From contig JBKAGO010000001.1 in assembly GCA_046290435.1 (NCBI GenBank), forward strand, positions 1 through 64,000: a stretch of 64,000 nt of DNA. Direction: 5' to 3'. How positions within the stretch are numbered: position 1 is the stretch's first letter; each line of letters begins with the position of its first letter. The notes under the pieces were generated by a model. That model made no database searches, was not told the origin of the DNA, and worked only from the letters and a program-made list of their open reading frames with translations. The position numbers and the translations under genes were made by a program. Origin of the DNA: CAVQUE01 sp046290435 (GTDB lineage: Bacteria > Actinomycetota > Acidimicrobiia > Acidimicrobiales > UBA8592). Of the stretch, positions 52,706 through 61,074 are shown one piece after another.

Positions 52706-53608
52706 TCAGATCCGATCGATGAGGTTCCGCGGGGCGTCGCTCAGGCGATCCCACAAGCCCCGCTCGATGCTGACCGGCGGCACCATCTCGACCGCCTCCA
52801 TGGTCTTTTCCATGGCTGCGTCGGTCCCCATCTCGGCATCGGCCACGATCACCACCATCAGATCGCCACGCTCGGTGATCGCCACCACGGTCTCGTCGCG
52901 CACGCCGGTCCAGGTCTTGACGGGCCCTTCCACGATCATCTCGCCGTCGGCCGGTAGCGCCTCCCAGTCGACGACGCCGGGCTCGTGGAACACCGAGACA
53001 TCGTGGGTTCCATCGCTGTAGACCGTGTGGACGAGTTCGTCGCGGGCATAGACCGCCATTCGGTCCAAGCCGTCACCGAGGCTGGGGAGCACGGCGGGGT
53101 CGTCCATCGTCTCGCCGCCCATGGCGTCGAACGCCCCGATAGTGCCGCTGGTACCCACGTGCACGGCGGCGAACTCCTCGACGGACGGCGCGATCGGCAT
53201 GGGATCGAGGGTGGCGCCGACGCCGGCTACGACCAGCAGCGCGGCCGCGACCGCACCGATGGCGGCACCCACGAAGGTGCGCCGGCGCCGATGCCGGTCG
53301 AGCGACACCACCGGCGCATCGCCCGGAGGGGCCTCGGCTCCGGTCGCCGAATCGGCATCGTCGGGAACCGCTGCGTCGGCCGCGATCGACGGGAGCCGCC
53401 CGCTCTCCGGCTCGACGAGCGGCAGGGCCCGCAACATGGTCTGGGTGGCGCGCAGCTCGTCGAGTTCCCGGCGCAGCGGGGGCGACGCCCGGAGGGCCTC
53501 GTCGACGAGGGCACGCTCGTCGACGGTGAGCTCGTCGTCGAGATACGCGCTGAGCAGCTCGGACGGATCGCCATCGTGGGCCGTCGACCGGCCGGCGTCG
53601 GTGCTCAT
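52706..53608 (-). CDS. Transmembrane anti-sigma factor of the adjacent ECF sigma
   Basis: 300 residues. The N-terminal anti-sigma domain begins ELLSAYLDDELTVDERALVDEAL (helices 1-4 of the ZAS fold) but lacks the zinc-binding HxxxCxxC, so it is a zinc-free form. A membrane helix (TFVGAAIGAVAAALLVVAGVGATL) lies near residue 120, followed by an extracytoplasmic domain of about 170 residues with VYARDELVHTVYSDGTHDVSVF, which resembles MucB/RsgI-type sensor strands. Its start overlaps the sigma stop by 4 bp. It would hold the sigma factor at the membrane until an external signal arrives. Confidence 0.85.
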   Translation of the reverse strand: MSTDAGRSTAHDGDPSELLSAYLDDELTVDERALVDEALRASPPLRRELDELRATQTMLRALPLVEPESGRLPSIAADAAVPDDADSATGAEAPPGDAPVVSLDRHRRRRTFVGAAIGAVAAALLVVAGVGATLDPMPIAPSVEEFAAVHVGTSGTIGAFDAMGGETMDDPAVLPSLGDGLDRMAVYARDELVHTVYSDGTHDVSVFHEPGVVDWEALPADGEMIVEGPVKTWTGVRDETVVAITERGDLMVVIVADAEMGTDAAMEKTMEAVEMVPPVSIERGLWDRLSDAPRNLIDRI

Positions 53609-54162
53609 TGGTCGACCTCGAGATGCGGCAGCAGCATTTCCCGCATGGCGCTGCGGCCACGGTGGATGCGGCTGCGTACGGTGCCGACCGGCACATCGAG
53701 CGCCTCGGCGATCTCGGGGTAGCTCATCCCGATGACATCGCAGAGCACCAACGCTGCCCGGTGATCCTCACTGAGGCGACCCAATGCTGCCTGGATGTAA
53801 TCGGGCAGGTCCGCAGTGGCGGCCTCGTCGGCGGCGGGCGCTCCGACCAGGACCCGTTCGGCGTCGTCTGGGAGCGCTTCGGTGGGGCGTCGACGGCGTC
53901 GACGGACCTCGTCGAGGAACACGTTTGTCGTGATGCGGGCCAACCAACCCTCGAGATTGCCGGGGCGGTAACCCGCCAGACCCCGTTCGACTCGCACCAG
54001 TGCCGTCTGCACCACGTCTTCTGCTTCCGTGTGATTCCCGCACAGGCGGTACGCCACCGAGTACATGAAGCGCCGGTGGGTCCGGGCGATGTCGTCCCAG
54101 GTGGGGACGACATCGTCGGCAACGGGCGCCGACTCGGAGAGCCGCGTCTCGTGGCGGGTCAT
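53605..54162 (-). CDS. ECF-type RNA polymerase sigma factor (SigE-like)
   Basis: 185 residues. Region 2: RFMYSVAYRLCGNHTEAEDVVQTALVRVERGL, then WLARITTNVFLDEVRRRRRR. Region 4: LSEDHRAALVLCDVIGMSYPEIAEALDVPVGTVRSRIHRGRS. Typical ECF length with no extra domain. Paired with the anti-sigma by a 4-bp overlap. Likely controls envelope-stress genes such as the nearby htrA. Confidence 0.94.
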   Translation of the reverse strand: MTRHETRLSESAPVADDVVPTWDDIARTHRRFMYSVAYRLCGNHTEAEDVVQTALVRVERGLAGYRPGNLEGWLARITTNVFLDEVRRRRRRPTEALPDDAERVLVGAPAADEAATADLPDYIQAALGRLSEDHRAALVLCDVIGMSYPEIAEALDVPVGTVRSRIHRGRSAMREMLLPHLEVDQ

Positions 54163-54247
54163 GGCTCACACACCCAGGGCGGGCTCACCTCGTCGGGAAG
54201 CACAACGTCAGCCGGAGAGGTTCGGTTCCCAGCCCGTTGCGGATTCG

Positions 54248-54418
54248 TCAGGTCGACGAGTCGGAGCGGGTGTCGCCCCCGTCGTCGTCGACCCCGGCCT
54301 TGAATTCCTTCTGGGCCTGGCCGAGCGAACGAGCGAGCTTCGGGAGCTTGGAGCCGCCGAAGAGCACGAGCAGGATCACGAGGATGATGATGAGCTCAGT
54401 GGTGCCCAGGCTTCCCAT
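54248..54418 (-). CDS. tatA: Twin-arginine translocase subunit TatA
   Basis: 56 residues: MGSLGTTELIIILVILLVLFGGSKLPKLAR is the N-terminal helix, FGG hinge and amphipathic helix of TatA/TatE. A short acidic tail (DDDGGDTRSDSS) follows. Start ATG at 54418 and stop at 54248-54250. It oligomerises to form the Tat pore. tatB and tatC are not in the window. The position between whiB and the ECF sigma gene is similar to the mycobacterial tatB placement. Confidence 0.92.
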   Translation of the reverse strand: MGSLGTTELIIILVILLVLFGGSKLPKLARSLGQAQKEFKAGVDDDGGDTRSDSST

Positions 54419-54473
54419 GGGGCTCGATGGTAGCCGAGTGGGACTCGACCGCGAGGCCGCCTCGTCGGACCGG

Positions 54474-54761
54474 TCAGGCGGAGGCCTCGCCGGCGACCGG
54501 GACGATTCCCTGGCGGGCCAGCGAACGTTGCCGGCGGATACGGCGGCGCTCCCGCTCGCTCATGCCGCCCCAGATGCCGAACTTCTCGCTGTTGCCGAGG
54601 GCGTACTCGAGACAGTCGTCGCGCACGACACAGCCGCGGCAGACCTCTTTGGCCTCACGGGTGGACGCCCCACGCTCGGGGAAGAAGAGATCCGGGTCGA
54701 CACCGAGACAGTTGGCGAACTGCTGCCAGCTGCGATCGGTTGGTTCTGCTGCGATCCGCAT
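54474..54761 (-). CDS. WhiB-family iron-sulfur regulator
   Basis: 95 residues. Cysteines in FANCLGVD and VCRGCVVRDDCLEYAL, the FGIWGGMSERERRR turn, and a basic tail (RRIRRQRSLARQG). Classic WhiB form, similar to WhiB2/WhmD by its LFFPERG segment. GAGGAGA lies 6 bp before ATG 54761. It is the first gene of the whiB-tatA-sigma-anti-sigma series on the minus strand, with a palindromic AT-rich site about 95 bp upstream. Confidence 0.94.
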   Translation of the reverse strand: MRIAAEPTDRSWQQFANCLGVDPDLFFPERGASTREAKEVCRGCVVRDDCLEYALGNSEKFGIWGGMSERERRRIRRQRSLARQGIVPVAGEASA

Positions 54762-54852
54762 GGGGGTCTCCTCTGGTTCTCTGGCCCCGTCGACACCGAA
54801 CCGCCCGGTGTCTCGGTGAGCCGCCGGCCCGCGTTGGGCACCCAGACGACTC

Positions 54853-54866
54853 TTGTGTAATTACAA
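54853..54866 (-). promoter_or_regulatory. AT-rich near-palindrome upstream of whiB
   Basis: TTGTGTAATTACAA (54853-54866) contains the perfect palindrome TGTAATTACA. In a GC-rich genome this stands out. It is 92 bp upstream of the whiB start, in a 250-bp gap whose other flank is the 3' end of the VWA gene, so it can only serve whiB. Likely a dimeric-regulator operator or -35 region. Confidence 0.4.
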
Positions 54867-55011
54867 CGGTGGTATTCTCGCCTCCGGACAGGCCACTTGG
54901 CAAGGGCGCGCCCCGATCTTTGGCGCGAAAGCCGAAGTTTTCGTCCATCGACAGGCGCGCACGGGCATCGAGAGAGCCCGAAATGCCCCGAAGCGCGACG
55001 GAAGGTTCCGG

Positions 55012-57045
55012 TCAGCGTCGCCCGGTGAGCAGCTTGCGTCGATGCTCGACGAAGTCGACCAGCACGTAGTCCCCCAACGTCTCGGGCGTCGTGAAGAACG
55101 CCCGCCCGCCGTTCATCTCGGTCAGCCGCTCGATGAAATGCGTCAGCGCCGAGGTGGCGTCGAGCATGAACGTGTTGATGCGGATGCCGTCGCGGGTGCA
55201 CGCCAGCACCTCGGCGAGGGTGCGGTCGACCGTCTCGCGCGTCGGCGGATAGCTGAAGAAGGGCCGGCCGGATCCGTCGATGTGGGCGGTCGGCTCGCCG
55301 TCGGTGATCATGATGATCTGCTTCTGGCCGCTCTGGCGGCTGAGCAGCTGGCGGCTCAACTGGAAGCCGTGCTGCATGTTGGTGCCGTACACGAAGTCCC
55401 AGGAGACCTCCGGCAGCTCGTGCGCCTTGATCTCGTGGGCGACCTCGCTGAAGCCGACGATCCCCAGGTAGTCACGCGGGTACTGCATCGAGATCAGCGA
55501 GTGCAGCGCCATGGCGACCTTCTTGGCCGGCAGGAAGTTGTCGCGCATCGGCATCGAGAGCGACAGGTCGAGCATGAGCACCGTGCTGGACCGCACCAGG
55601 TGTTCGGTGCGCTCGATCTCGAAGTCCTCGGGCGACAACCGGACGGGCGTGCCGCCGCCGGTGCGGCGGATGGCGTTGCGGACCGTGCGCTCGATGTGGA
55701 GGTTGAACGGGTCGCCGAACTCGTAGGGCTTGGTGGAGAAGTCGCGTTCGTGACCGATGCCGGTGCGCTCGAGCGCATGCTGGCCGACACGGTCGTTGGC
55801 GAGCTTGCGGAACAGATCCGACAGCGCCTGCTGACCGATGGCCCGAATGGCACGCGGCGTGAGCTCGAAACGGCCTTCCTTGTTCTCGATCAGGCCCGCT
55901 TCTTCGAGTTGGCGGGCCACCTCGGCCATGCGTTCGAGAGAGTTCGCGACATCGTCGCCCAACAGCTCCCGTGCACGGTCGATGTCGACCTCGGCCAGGG
56001 CCCCGGGATTGGAGACGCCCTGGAGCATCTGCTCGAGCTGATCGAGATCACCGAGCTGTTCGAAGATGGACTGGGCCTCACCCACGCCCATCGGATCCTG
56101 ACCGCCGAACTCATAGGACCGGCCCCAGTCGAGCGACGGGAACGCCTGCTCGAGGTTGCGGGCCAGTTGATCGGCCTGCCACTGCAGGTCCATGTCCTCG
56201 AGCAGCTGCTCCGACAGCGACTGCAGCTGGGCGCGCTGCTCGGGCGTCATCGAGTTGAGCATCGCCTGGGCCGCCGCCATGCGCTGGGCCATGATCTCGA
56301 GGAGCTCGTCGAGGGTCTCGGGGTTCTCGGGGAAGAAGTCGCCGAACTTCTCCATGAACCCGTCGAAGTCGGGCTCCTCGCCGTTCTGGCGTTGCTCGAG
56401 CATCTCGTTGAGCGACGCCATCATGTCCTTCATGCGGGCCATGTCCTCGGGAGACATGTTCTGTACGCCGTCGGTCATCTGATCGACGTAGCGCTGCATC
56501 AGCTGCTCGCGCAGCTTGTCCATGAGGTCTTCGAACTTCTGGCGGGCCTCGCTGGAGGTGAACTCGTAGTTCGACAGCTCCTTGACCTTGCCGGCGAGGT
56601 CGGGCGGCATCATGTCGAGCTGGAGGTTGCGCTCCATCGCGACCTGCTCGGTGATCTCCTGGCGGCGCTGATCGCCGGACTGGCGGGCCTGCTCGGCCAG
56701 CTGGTCGAGCGACTGGCGCTCGGTGTCGATGACGTCGTTCAGGTCGTCGGCGATCTCGTCGTAGACGCCACCCAGATCGTGCTGGTCGAGGCGTTCCTGG
56801 CGCTCCTTGCGGAGCTTGTCGAGCATCTCGCGCAGACCCTGGATGCGTTCGCCGTTGGCCTCGAAACCCGACTGCATCATCCGTCGCAGCGCCGCGTTGA
56901 CGTCGCCGTGGTACAGCAGGTCGTCGTTGATCTCGGCCATGATGTCCGACGCGGTCAGGTCGAAACCCGACTGGGAGCCGTCCCAGGCCGAGTACGCATA
57001 CCGTTGCCCTGCCCGTCGGCGTTTCCGCCATTTTCCCAGCACCAT
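55012..57045 (-). CDS. Large VWA-domain (CoxE-like) protein with helical coiled-coil N-terminus
   Basis: 677 residues. The first 450 are charged helical sequence (KERQERLDQHDLGGVYDEIADDLNDV, EQRAQLQSLSEQLLEDMDLQ) with repeated MSPEDMARMKDMMAS-type helices. The C-terminal von Willebrand A domain (about 470-670) has a complete MIDAS: DLSLSMPMRDN, Thr in GTNMQHGF, and TDGEPTAH. Such proteins usually work with a MoxR-type AAA+ ATPase or a Mg-chelatase-like partner to remodel other complexes. None is next to it, so the partner must lie elsewhere. ATG region at 57045. No signal peptide; cytosolic. Confidence 0.85.
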   Translation of the reverse strand: MVLGKWRKRRRAGQRYAYSAWDGSQSGFDLTASDIMAEINDDLLYHGDVNAALRRMMQSGFEANGERIQGLREMLDKLRKERQERLDQHDLGGVYDEIADDLNDVIDTERQSLDQLAEQARQSGDQRRQEITEQVAMERNLQLDMMPPDLAGKVKELSNYEFTSSEARQKFEDLMDKLREQLMQRYVDQMTDGVQNMSPEDMARMKDMMASLNEMLEQRQNGEEPDFDGFMEKFGDFFPENPETLDELLEIMAQRMAAAQAMLNSMTPEQRAQLQSLSEQLLEDMDLQWQADQLARNLEQAFPSLDWGRSYEFGGQDPMGVGEAQSIFEQLGDLDQLEQMLQGVSNPGALAEVDIDRARELLGDDVANSLERMAEVARQLEEAGLIENKEGRFELTPRAIRAIGQQALSDLFRKLANDRVGQHALERTGIGHERDFSTKPYEFGDPFNLHIERTVRNAIRRTGGGTPVRLSPEDFEIERTEHLVRSSTVLMLDLSLSMPMRDNFLPAKKVAMALHSLISMQYPRDYLGIVGFSEVAHEIKAHELPEVSWDFVYGTNMQHGFQLSRQLLSRQSGQKQIIMITDGEPTAHIDGSGRPFFSYPPTRETVDRTLAEVLACTRDGIRINTFMLDATSALTHFIERLTEMNGGRAFFTTPETLGDYVLVDFVEHRRKLLTGRR

Positions 57046-57173
57046 GGGTCGACCCTACTCTCCCACCGGTGCCCGGGTCCGGTCGCCGTGGCCGCCGCGA
57101 ACCGACGGAGGTCCCATCGTCGCCGCCGCCGACCGCCGACGGTTCGCACCCCGGTACGGGCGATACTGCGAGC

Positions 57174-58364
57174 GTGACCGACACCGAAGCACTGTGGTGG
57201 GGAACGACCGCGACGTCCTTGCAAGCCGAGGGCGTGGCCCCGATGGCCGACTGGTCGAGGTGGGAACGCACCAAACGCGTCCCCGCGTCGGGCGACGGCA
57301 ACGGGCTGGCCACCAACCACGCCGACGACTTCGGGTTGCTGGCCTCGCTGGGGCTGACCCACACGAAGCTGACCCTCGAGTGGGCCCGCCTCGAGCCCGA
57401 GCCGGGCAAGATCGACACCGACGCGTTCGACCACTACGACGAGCTCTTCACCTCCGCCGAACGGGCCGGCCTGTCGGTCATCGCCACCCTGCAGTCGGGC
57501 ACGCTGCCGGGCTGGTACAGCGAGGACACGCCCGGACACCGCGACGAGCGGGGCCGCGAGTACCTCTGGGCCCGCCAGGTCGACCGCTGCGCCGAACGAT
57601 GGGGCGACCGTGTCGCCATCTGGGTGCCGATCGACGACCCCGTCGGCTGGGCCATCCGCGGGCATCTGTTGGGAAGCCGTCCGCCGGGGCGGCGCGACGC
57701 AGAGACCTGCGCGCTGGCCGTCGAGGGTGCACTGCTGGCCAACTACGAGGCGCACCGGCTCCTGGCCTCGGGCGACGCCCCCGTCATGGCGGTGTTCGGC
57801 ACGCCGACGATCTTCGGCCACGGCCCCGAGCCGGACGCCAAGCGCCGCTGGTGGCACGAGATGCTTTTCGGCACCTGGATGTCGGCGCTACGCGACGGCG
57901 AACTGGTCATTCCCGGGATGGCCGCCAGGGAGCGGCCCGAGATGGCCGGCACCTTCGATCTGATCGGGCTGGCCCACGATCATCCAGTCGCCGTCGACCG
58001 CACCGGGGCGCTGCACCCCTACCCCGCCGACGGTCGCCGCAGCGACACCGGGTTCACGCCGGTGGTCGACGAGCTGGGCGAGCTGATCTCCTATGTCGCC
58101 AGCGAGCTGCCCGGCCGGGAGCTCGTCATCGCCGGCCACGGCGTGGCCACCACCGACGACGAGTGGCGCGAGCAGATCGTCACCGACACCGTCGAGCTGC
58201 TGGTCGACGCCGTCGACCACGGCGTGCCCGTCGTCGGCTACCTACACGACACCGGCATCGACGGCTACGAAGGCCCGAAGGGCTTCACCACCCACCGCGG
58301 CCTGATCGCCCGCGACCGCACCCCGAAGCCGTCGGCCGAGTGGCTGCGGGACCGCCTGGCCTGA
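57174..58364 (+). CDS. GH1-fold protein lacking both catalytic glutamates
   Basis: 396 residues following the (beta/alpha)8 order of family 1 beta-glucosidases: WWGTTATSLQAEG at the start, LTLEWARLEPEPGKID, YDELFTSAERAGLSVIATL, and C-terminal TPKPSAEWL. The acid/base motif T-x-N-E-P reads VPIDDP (Asp154-Asp155) and the nucleophile motif (I/V)TENG reads VIAGHG (Gly321). Both catalytic Glu are therefore missing, and the W-rich +/-1 site (normally SLLDNFEW) reads TGIDGYEG. It is therefore unlikely to be a retaining glucosidase and may bind sugar or have another activity. GTG 57174 chosen by homology. Divergent from the VWA gene. Confidence 0.8.
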   Translation: MTDTEALWWGTTATSLQAEGVAPMADWSRWERTKRVPASGDGNGLATNHADDFGLLASLGLTHTKLTLEWARLEPEPGKIDTDAFDHYDELFTSAERAGLSVIATLQSGTLPGWYSEDTPGHRDERGREYLWARQVDRCAERWGDRVAIWVPIDDPVGWAIRGHLLGSRPPGRRDAETCALAVEGALLANYEAHRLLASGDAPVMAVFGTPTIFGHGPEPDAKRRWWHEMLFGTWMSALRDGELVIPGMAARERPEMAGTFDLIGLAHDHPVAVDRTGALHPYPADGRRSDTGFTPVVDELGELISYVASELPGRELVIAGHGVATTDDEWREQIVTDTVELLVDAVDHGVPVVGYLHDTGIDGYEGPKGFTTHRGLIARDRTPKPSAEWLRDRLA

Positions 58365-58394
58365 GGTCTTCAGCCGCCTCGAGGCCGCTGACCA

Positions 58395-58422
58395 CTGGGG
58401 TCTGACTCACAGTCAAGTCCCC
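58395..58422. repeat. Partial GGGGTC-type hairpin
   Basis: GGGGTCTGACT (58397-58407) and AGTCAAGTCCCC (58411-58422) form an imperfect stem with a 3-base loop. The left half resembles the end of the 37261-37352 element and the right half the complement pattern of the GGGGTCAAGTC elements. It marks the left border of the lower-GC patch. Confidence 0.5.
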
Positions 58423-58571
58423 CCCTTACCCGTCTGAACGACGACGCGGCGCCCTTCAGCCCCCGTCCCACGGGGATGAGGGGCTCCAGCGCGTTCGTCC
58501 ACTCCCCAAGGTCCATGCGAGGTTCCCCGATATGACCCGATCTCTCTGCGTTGTGGCCCCGGACGGGCTGA

Positions 58572-58817
58572 GACGAGCGACATGGAGCGATCGCGAACGT
58601 TGGCCTCGAGACTATTGGAACGCAGGGCGTTGATCAGAACATTGATGTTCGCTACAAGAACCTGCAAGTCCGCGTGTTCAACGGATTGACGAGTTTTGCA
58701 CAGTGGGAGAATTGGGGTTCGGTAGCGCAGCAGCCGAACTGTGTTAGTCCGTCGTACAAGGTGACAGCGCCGCAGCCGAATCAGCGCCGGGCTTTTCTTG
58801 CACCATGGGGGTCATGA
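58572..58817 (+). pseudogene. Orphan coding-like fragment without a start codon
   Basis: A frame open from a stop at 58569 to a stop at 58815-58817. It lacks a plausible ATG/GTG start but reads like the C-terminus of a real protein (GTQGVDQNIDVRYKNLQVRV, then FNGLTSFAQWENWGSVAQQP and NCVSPSYKVTAPQPNQRRAF). Its codons use more A/T at third positions than the flanking genes. The stop overlaps the start region of the lipoprotein gene. It may be the 3' remnant of a truncated gene, or a gene whose start is disrupted. Not recognised. Confidence 0.4.
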
Positions 58818-59554
58818 TGCGTTTGCGAATGGGTTTGATGGGTGCCGGTCTAGCAGCATGTGCCCTGGTGGCCGGTTGTGGAGACAATGGGGATGACAGG
58901 ACCGCAGTCGTGGGTCAGGCCGCTGAGGAGCCCGTCGAGGAGCCTGCTGTGGAGGCGCCCGTTGTTGACGAGCGTCCTGGTTGTGCAGGTGCTTCGACTC
59001 AGGGGATCTCTGTTGTGGATGAACCGATTGAGCCGAGCGCGAGGCGAGGGTCCCTCCAAATTGTTCCCTTGCCTCTTCTTGCAGCTAGCGCGGAGGACGC
59101 TGCGTCGGTTGGCACCGATTCTGTAGCAGGGCTACCTCTGCAACAGGTTGTCCGCCAGAATGGCGCTGCTGCCTTCTTCTTCGCCGACGCTCCGATTGAG
59201 TCTGAGGCGATGGGGTCGGCAGCTGAAGCAACGGCTGGGGGGGATGTCGTTGCGCTGCTCGCAGCCCCTAACCCTGATGGGGCAGATCGGATCGACGGCC
59301 TTCGAGAGCGTCAGCGGATTGCGCAGGAAGACGACCGTGAACTCTCCGAGTTGGTAAACGCAGAGACCGCCTTGGCCTTCACGATTATCGATATCGGAGA
59401 CGGCGAAGGAACGGTCAGCCTTGATGATCAGCACGAAGGTGGCGCTCGTCCGGCCCGCGTGATGTGGCATGCCGATGGAACGGACTTCACCCTTCTCGGC
59501 GAGATAGATCCCCTGCAGCTGATCGATGAAGCCCGATCCCTGGTGTGTAGCTGA
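58805..59554 (+). CDS. Predicted lipoprotein of unknown function
   Basis: 249 residues from ATG 58805 (246 from 58814). The signal peptide LRMGLMGAGLAACALVAGC has a lipobox LVAG-C, followed by an acidic linker (EEPVEEPAVEAPVVDERPG) and a mature domain with no recognised motif (DDRELSELVNAETALAFTII, DDQHEGGARPARVMWHADGTDF). One internal Cys (PGCAG) and a C-terminal Cys-Ser may form a disulfide. Codon use is more AT-rich than neighbours and no strong ribosome binding site is seen, in keeping with acquisition. Surface-anchored; function open. Confidence 0.65.
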   Translation: MGVMMRLRMGLMGAGLAACALVAGCGDNGDDRTAVVGQAAEEPVEEPAVEAPVVDERPGCAGASTQGISVVDEPIEPSARRGSLQIVPLPLLAASAEDAASVGTDSVAGLPLQQVVRQNGAAAFFFADAPIESEAMGSAAEATAGGDVVALLAAPNPDGADRIDGLRERQRIAQEDDRELSELVNAETALAFTIIDIGDGEGTVSLDDQHEGGARPARVMWHADGTDFTLLGEIDPLQLIDEARSLVCS

Positions 59555-59756
59555 CCTGAGACTCGCAGCGTCATCTGCCTCTCTGCGTTGGGCAGCTGGC
59601 CTTCACGATTGCGGATCGTGTCGTTCGTCCGCGGCCAGTCCGGCTCCGTTGCCGACGGGGGCGCATTTGCGCGTGGCCTGTAGATGGGCGTGATTTCGGG
59701 GTTGGTGGGTACAACGTTGGTGGTTGTGCGGCGCTGTGTGCGGCTGTCCAACGGTA

Positions 59757-59841
59757 TTGGGGTCAAGTCGTACATTCAACCAACTCAGCACACAACGGCC
59801 TCCAGGCCGATCACCACTGGGGTCAAGTCGTACCCCGTCGT
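59757..59841. repeat. Two partial copies of the GGGGTCAAGTCGTAC repeat
   Basis: 59757-59786 (starts TTGGGGTCAAGTCGTACA) matches the 30-bp arm of the 38858-38948 element with two differences. A second, direct copy of its first 18 bases (CTGGGGTCAAGTCGTAC) is at 59818-59835. They are in the same orientation, unlike the inverted pair at 38858, so this is a decayed or rearranged copy. They lie in the 325-bp gap between the lipoprotein and the luciferase-like gene, which holds no other supported feature. Confidence 0.8.
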
Positions 59842-59879
59842 GCTCACGGGCCGCTCGGGCCACGGCGCCGAGACGACGC

Positions 59880-60968
59880 TCAGGCCGGCACTGCCGCCTC
59901 GGCCATGAGCTCGGCTGCCAGGAGCTCCAGCGTGCGGCGGCGACCGGCGCTCGAGTCGGCGGGCTCGTCGATGCGCAGGCCGGCGCCGGCGCTGATCATG
60001 ACCTCGTCGACGCCGAAGTGGGCGGCGAGCTCTCGCACCTGGGCGGCGGCGGCGGCCGCCTCGCCGATGATCCAGCGCTTGCGCATCGAGGCGATGATCT
60101 GTTCCTGCATGGCGTCGAGTGGGACCATGGCCGCCTCCTCGACACGGTCGAGCGCCGTCAGCGGACGGCCGGTGCGCAGGCGAGACATCTGGATGAGGTT
60201 GGGCAGCGCCCGGGCCTCGGCCTCGGCCTCGGTGTCGGCCACACACGCGTTGACGGTGAGGAAGGTCCGGGGTTCGGCGAGGTGCTCGCCGGGGGTGAAC
60301 CGCGTCCGGTAGATGTCGAGCGCCCGTTCGGTGCCCTCACCGGAGAAGTGGTGGGCGAACACGTAGGGCAGCCCCATCTGGGCAGCGACGGTGGCCGAGT
60401 AGTCGCTGGAGCCCAGCAGCCACACCTCGGGGGTACCCGCCGCCGAGGGAGTGGCCCGGATCTCGTAGGTCCGACCGCCGCCGAGATCGAGCTCGGCGCC
60501 GTCGGCACTCAGCAGGGCGATGATGTCGCGCACGTGCTGGGGGAAGCGCTCGACGTCGGTGGTGGTGCCGCTCTGGCGCAACAGCGCAGAGACGACCTGG
60601 TCGCTACCGGGGGCGCGGCCGATACCCAGGTCGATCCGTCCCGGTGCACCGGCCTCGAGTGCGGCGAACTGCTCGGCGACGACCAGCGGGGCGTGGTTGG
60701 GCAGCATCACGCCGCCCGAACCCACCCGGATGCGGGTGGTCGACGCCGCGGTCAGACCGATCATGATGGGCGGCGTCGTCGACGCCACCGACGCCATGTT
60801 GTGGTGCTCGGCGAACCAGTAGCGCCGGTAGCCGAGTGCGTCCGCGCAGCGGGCCAGGGCGATGGACGAGGCCACGGCGTCGGCGGTGCTCTGGCCGTGC
60901 GACACCGGGACGAGGTCGAGGACGGACAGCGCAAGACGGGACACGGGGGCCGGAGCGGATTCCATCAT
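59880..60968 (-). CDS. LLM-class flavin-dependent oxidoreductase (luciferase-like)
   Basis: 362 residues, TIM-barrel bacterial-luciferase family. LALSVLDLVPVSHGQSTADAV, then RRYWFAEHHNMASVASTTPPI (the HHN region binds flavin/substrate), GSGGVMLPNHAPLVVAEQFA, LGSSDYSATVAAQMGLPYVF, and MGLP motif typical of the 'MsnO8-like' subgroup. It oxidises or reduces an unknown substrate with FMN or F420. The start is ATG 60968 or 60965; the longer open frame upstream is not supported. No flavin reductase is adjacent. Confidence 0.87.
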   Translation of the reverse strand: MMESAPAPVSRLALSVLDLVPVSHGQSTADAVASSIALARCADALGYRRYWFAEHHNMASVASTTPPIMIGLTAASTTRIRVGSGGVMLPNHAPLVVAEQFAALEAGAPGRIDLGIGRAPGSDQVVSALLRQSGTTTDVERFPQHVRDIIALLSADGAELDLGGGRTYEIRATPSAAGTPEVWLLGSSDYSATVAAQMGLPYVFAHHFSGEGTERALDIYRTRFTPGEHLAEPRTFLTVNACVADTEAEAEARALPNLIQMSRLRTGRPLTALDRVEEAAMVPLDAMQEQIIASMRKRWIIGEAAAAAAQVRELAAHFGVDEVMISAGAGLRIDEPADSSAGRRRTLELLAAELMAEAAVPA

Positions 60969-61074
60969 TCGATAGTGCCAGAAGCGACCCCGAACGACAC
61001 GGCGCCGACCCACGACCGCCCCGGCCGCCGGCCATCGGTCCCGGCCACTGACCGTCGTTCGTCTCTCGGCGGGC

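Noticed and set aside
58413..58667. An 84-aa minus-strand frame in the lower-GC gap
   Set aside because: Low-complexity second half, no ribosome site, no domain; overlaps the partial repeat. Considered as a transposase remnant but nothing supports it.
59684..59908. A 74-aa plus-strand frame across the partial repeats
   Set aside because: Most of it is translation of the GGGGTCAAGTCGTAC repeat copies; not a credible protein.
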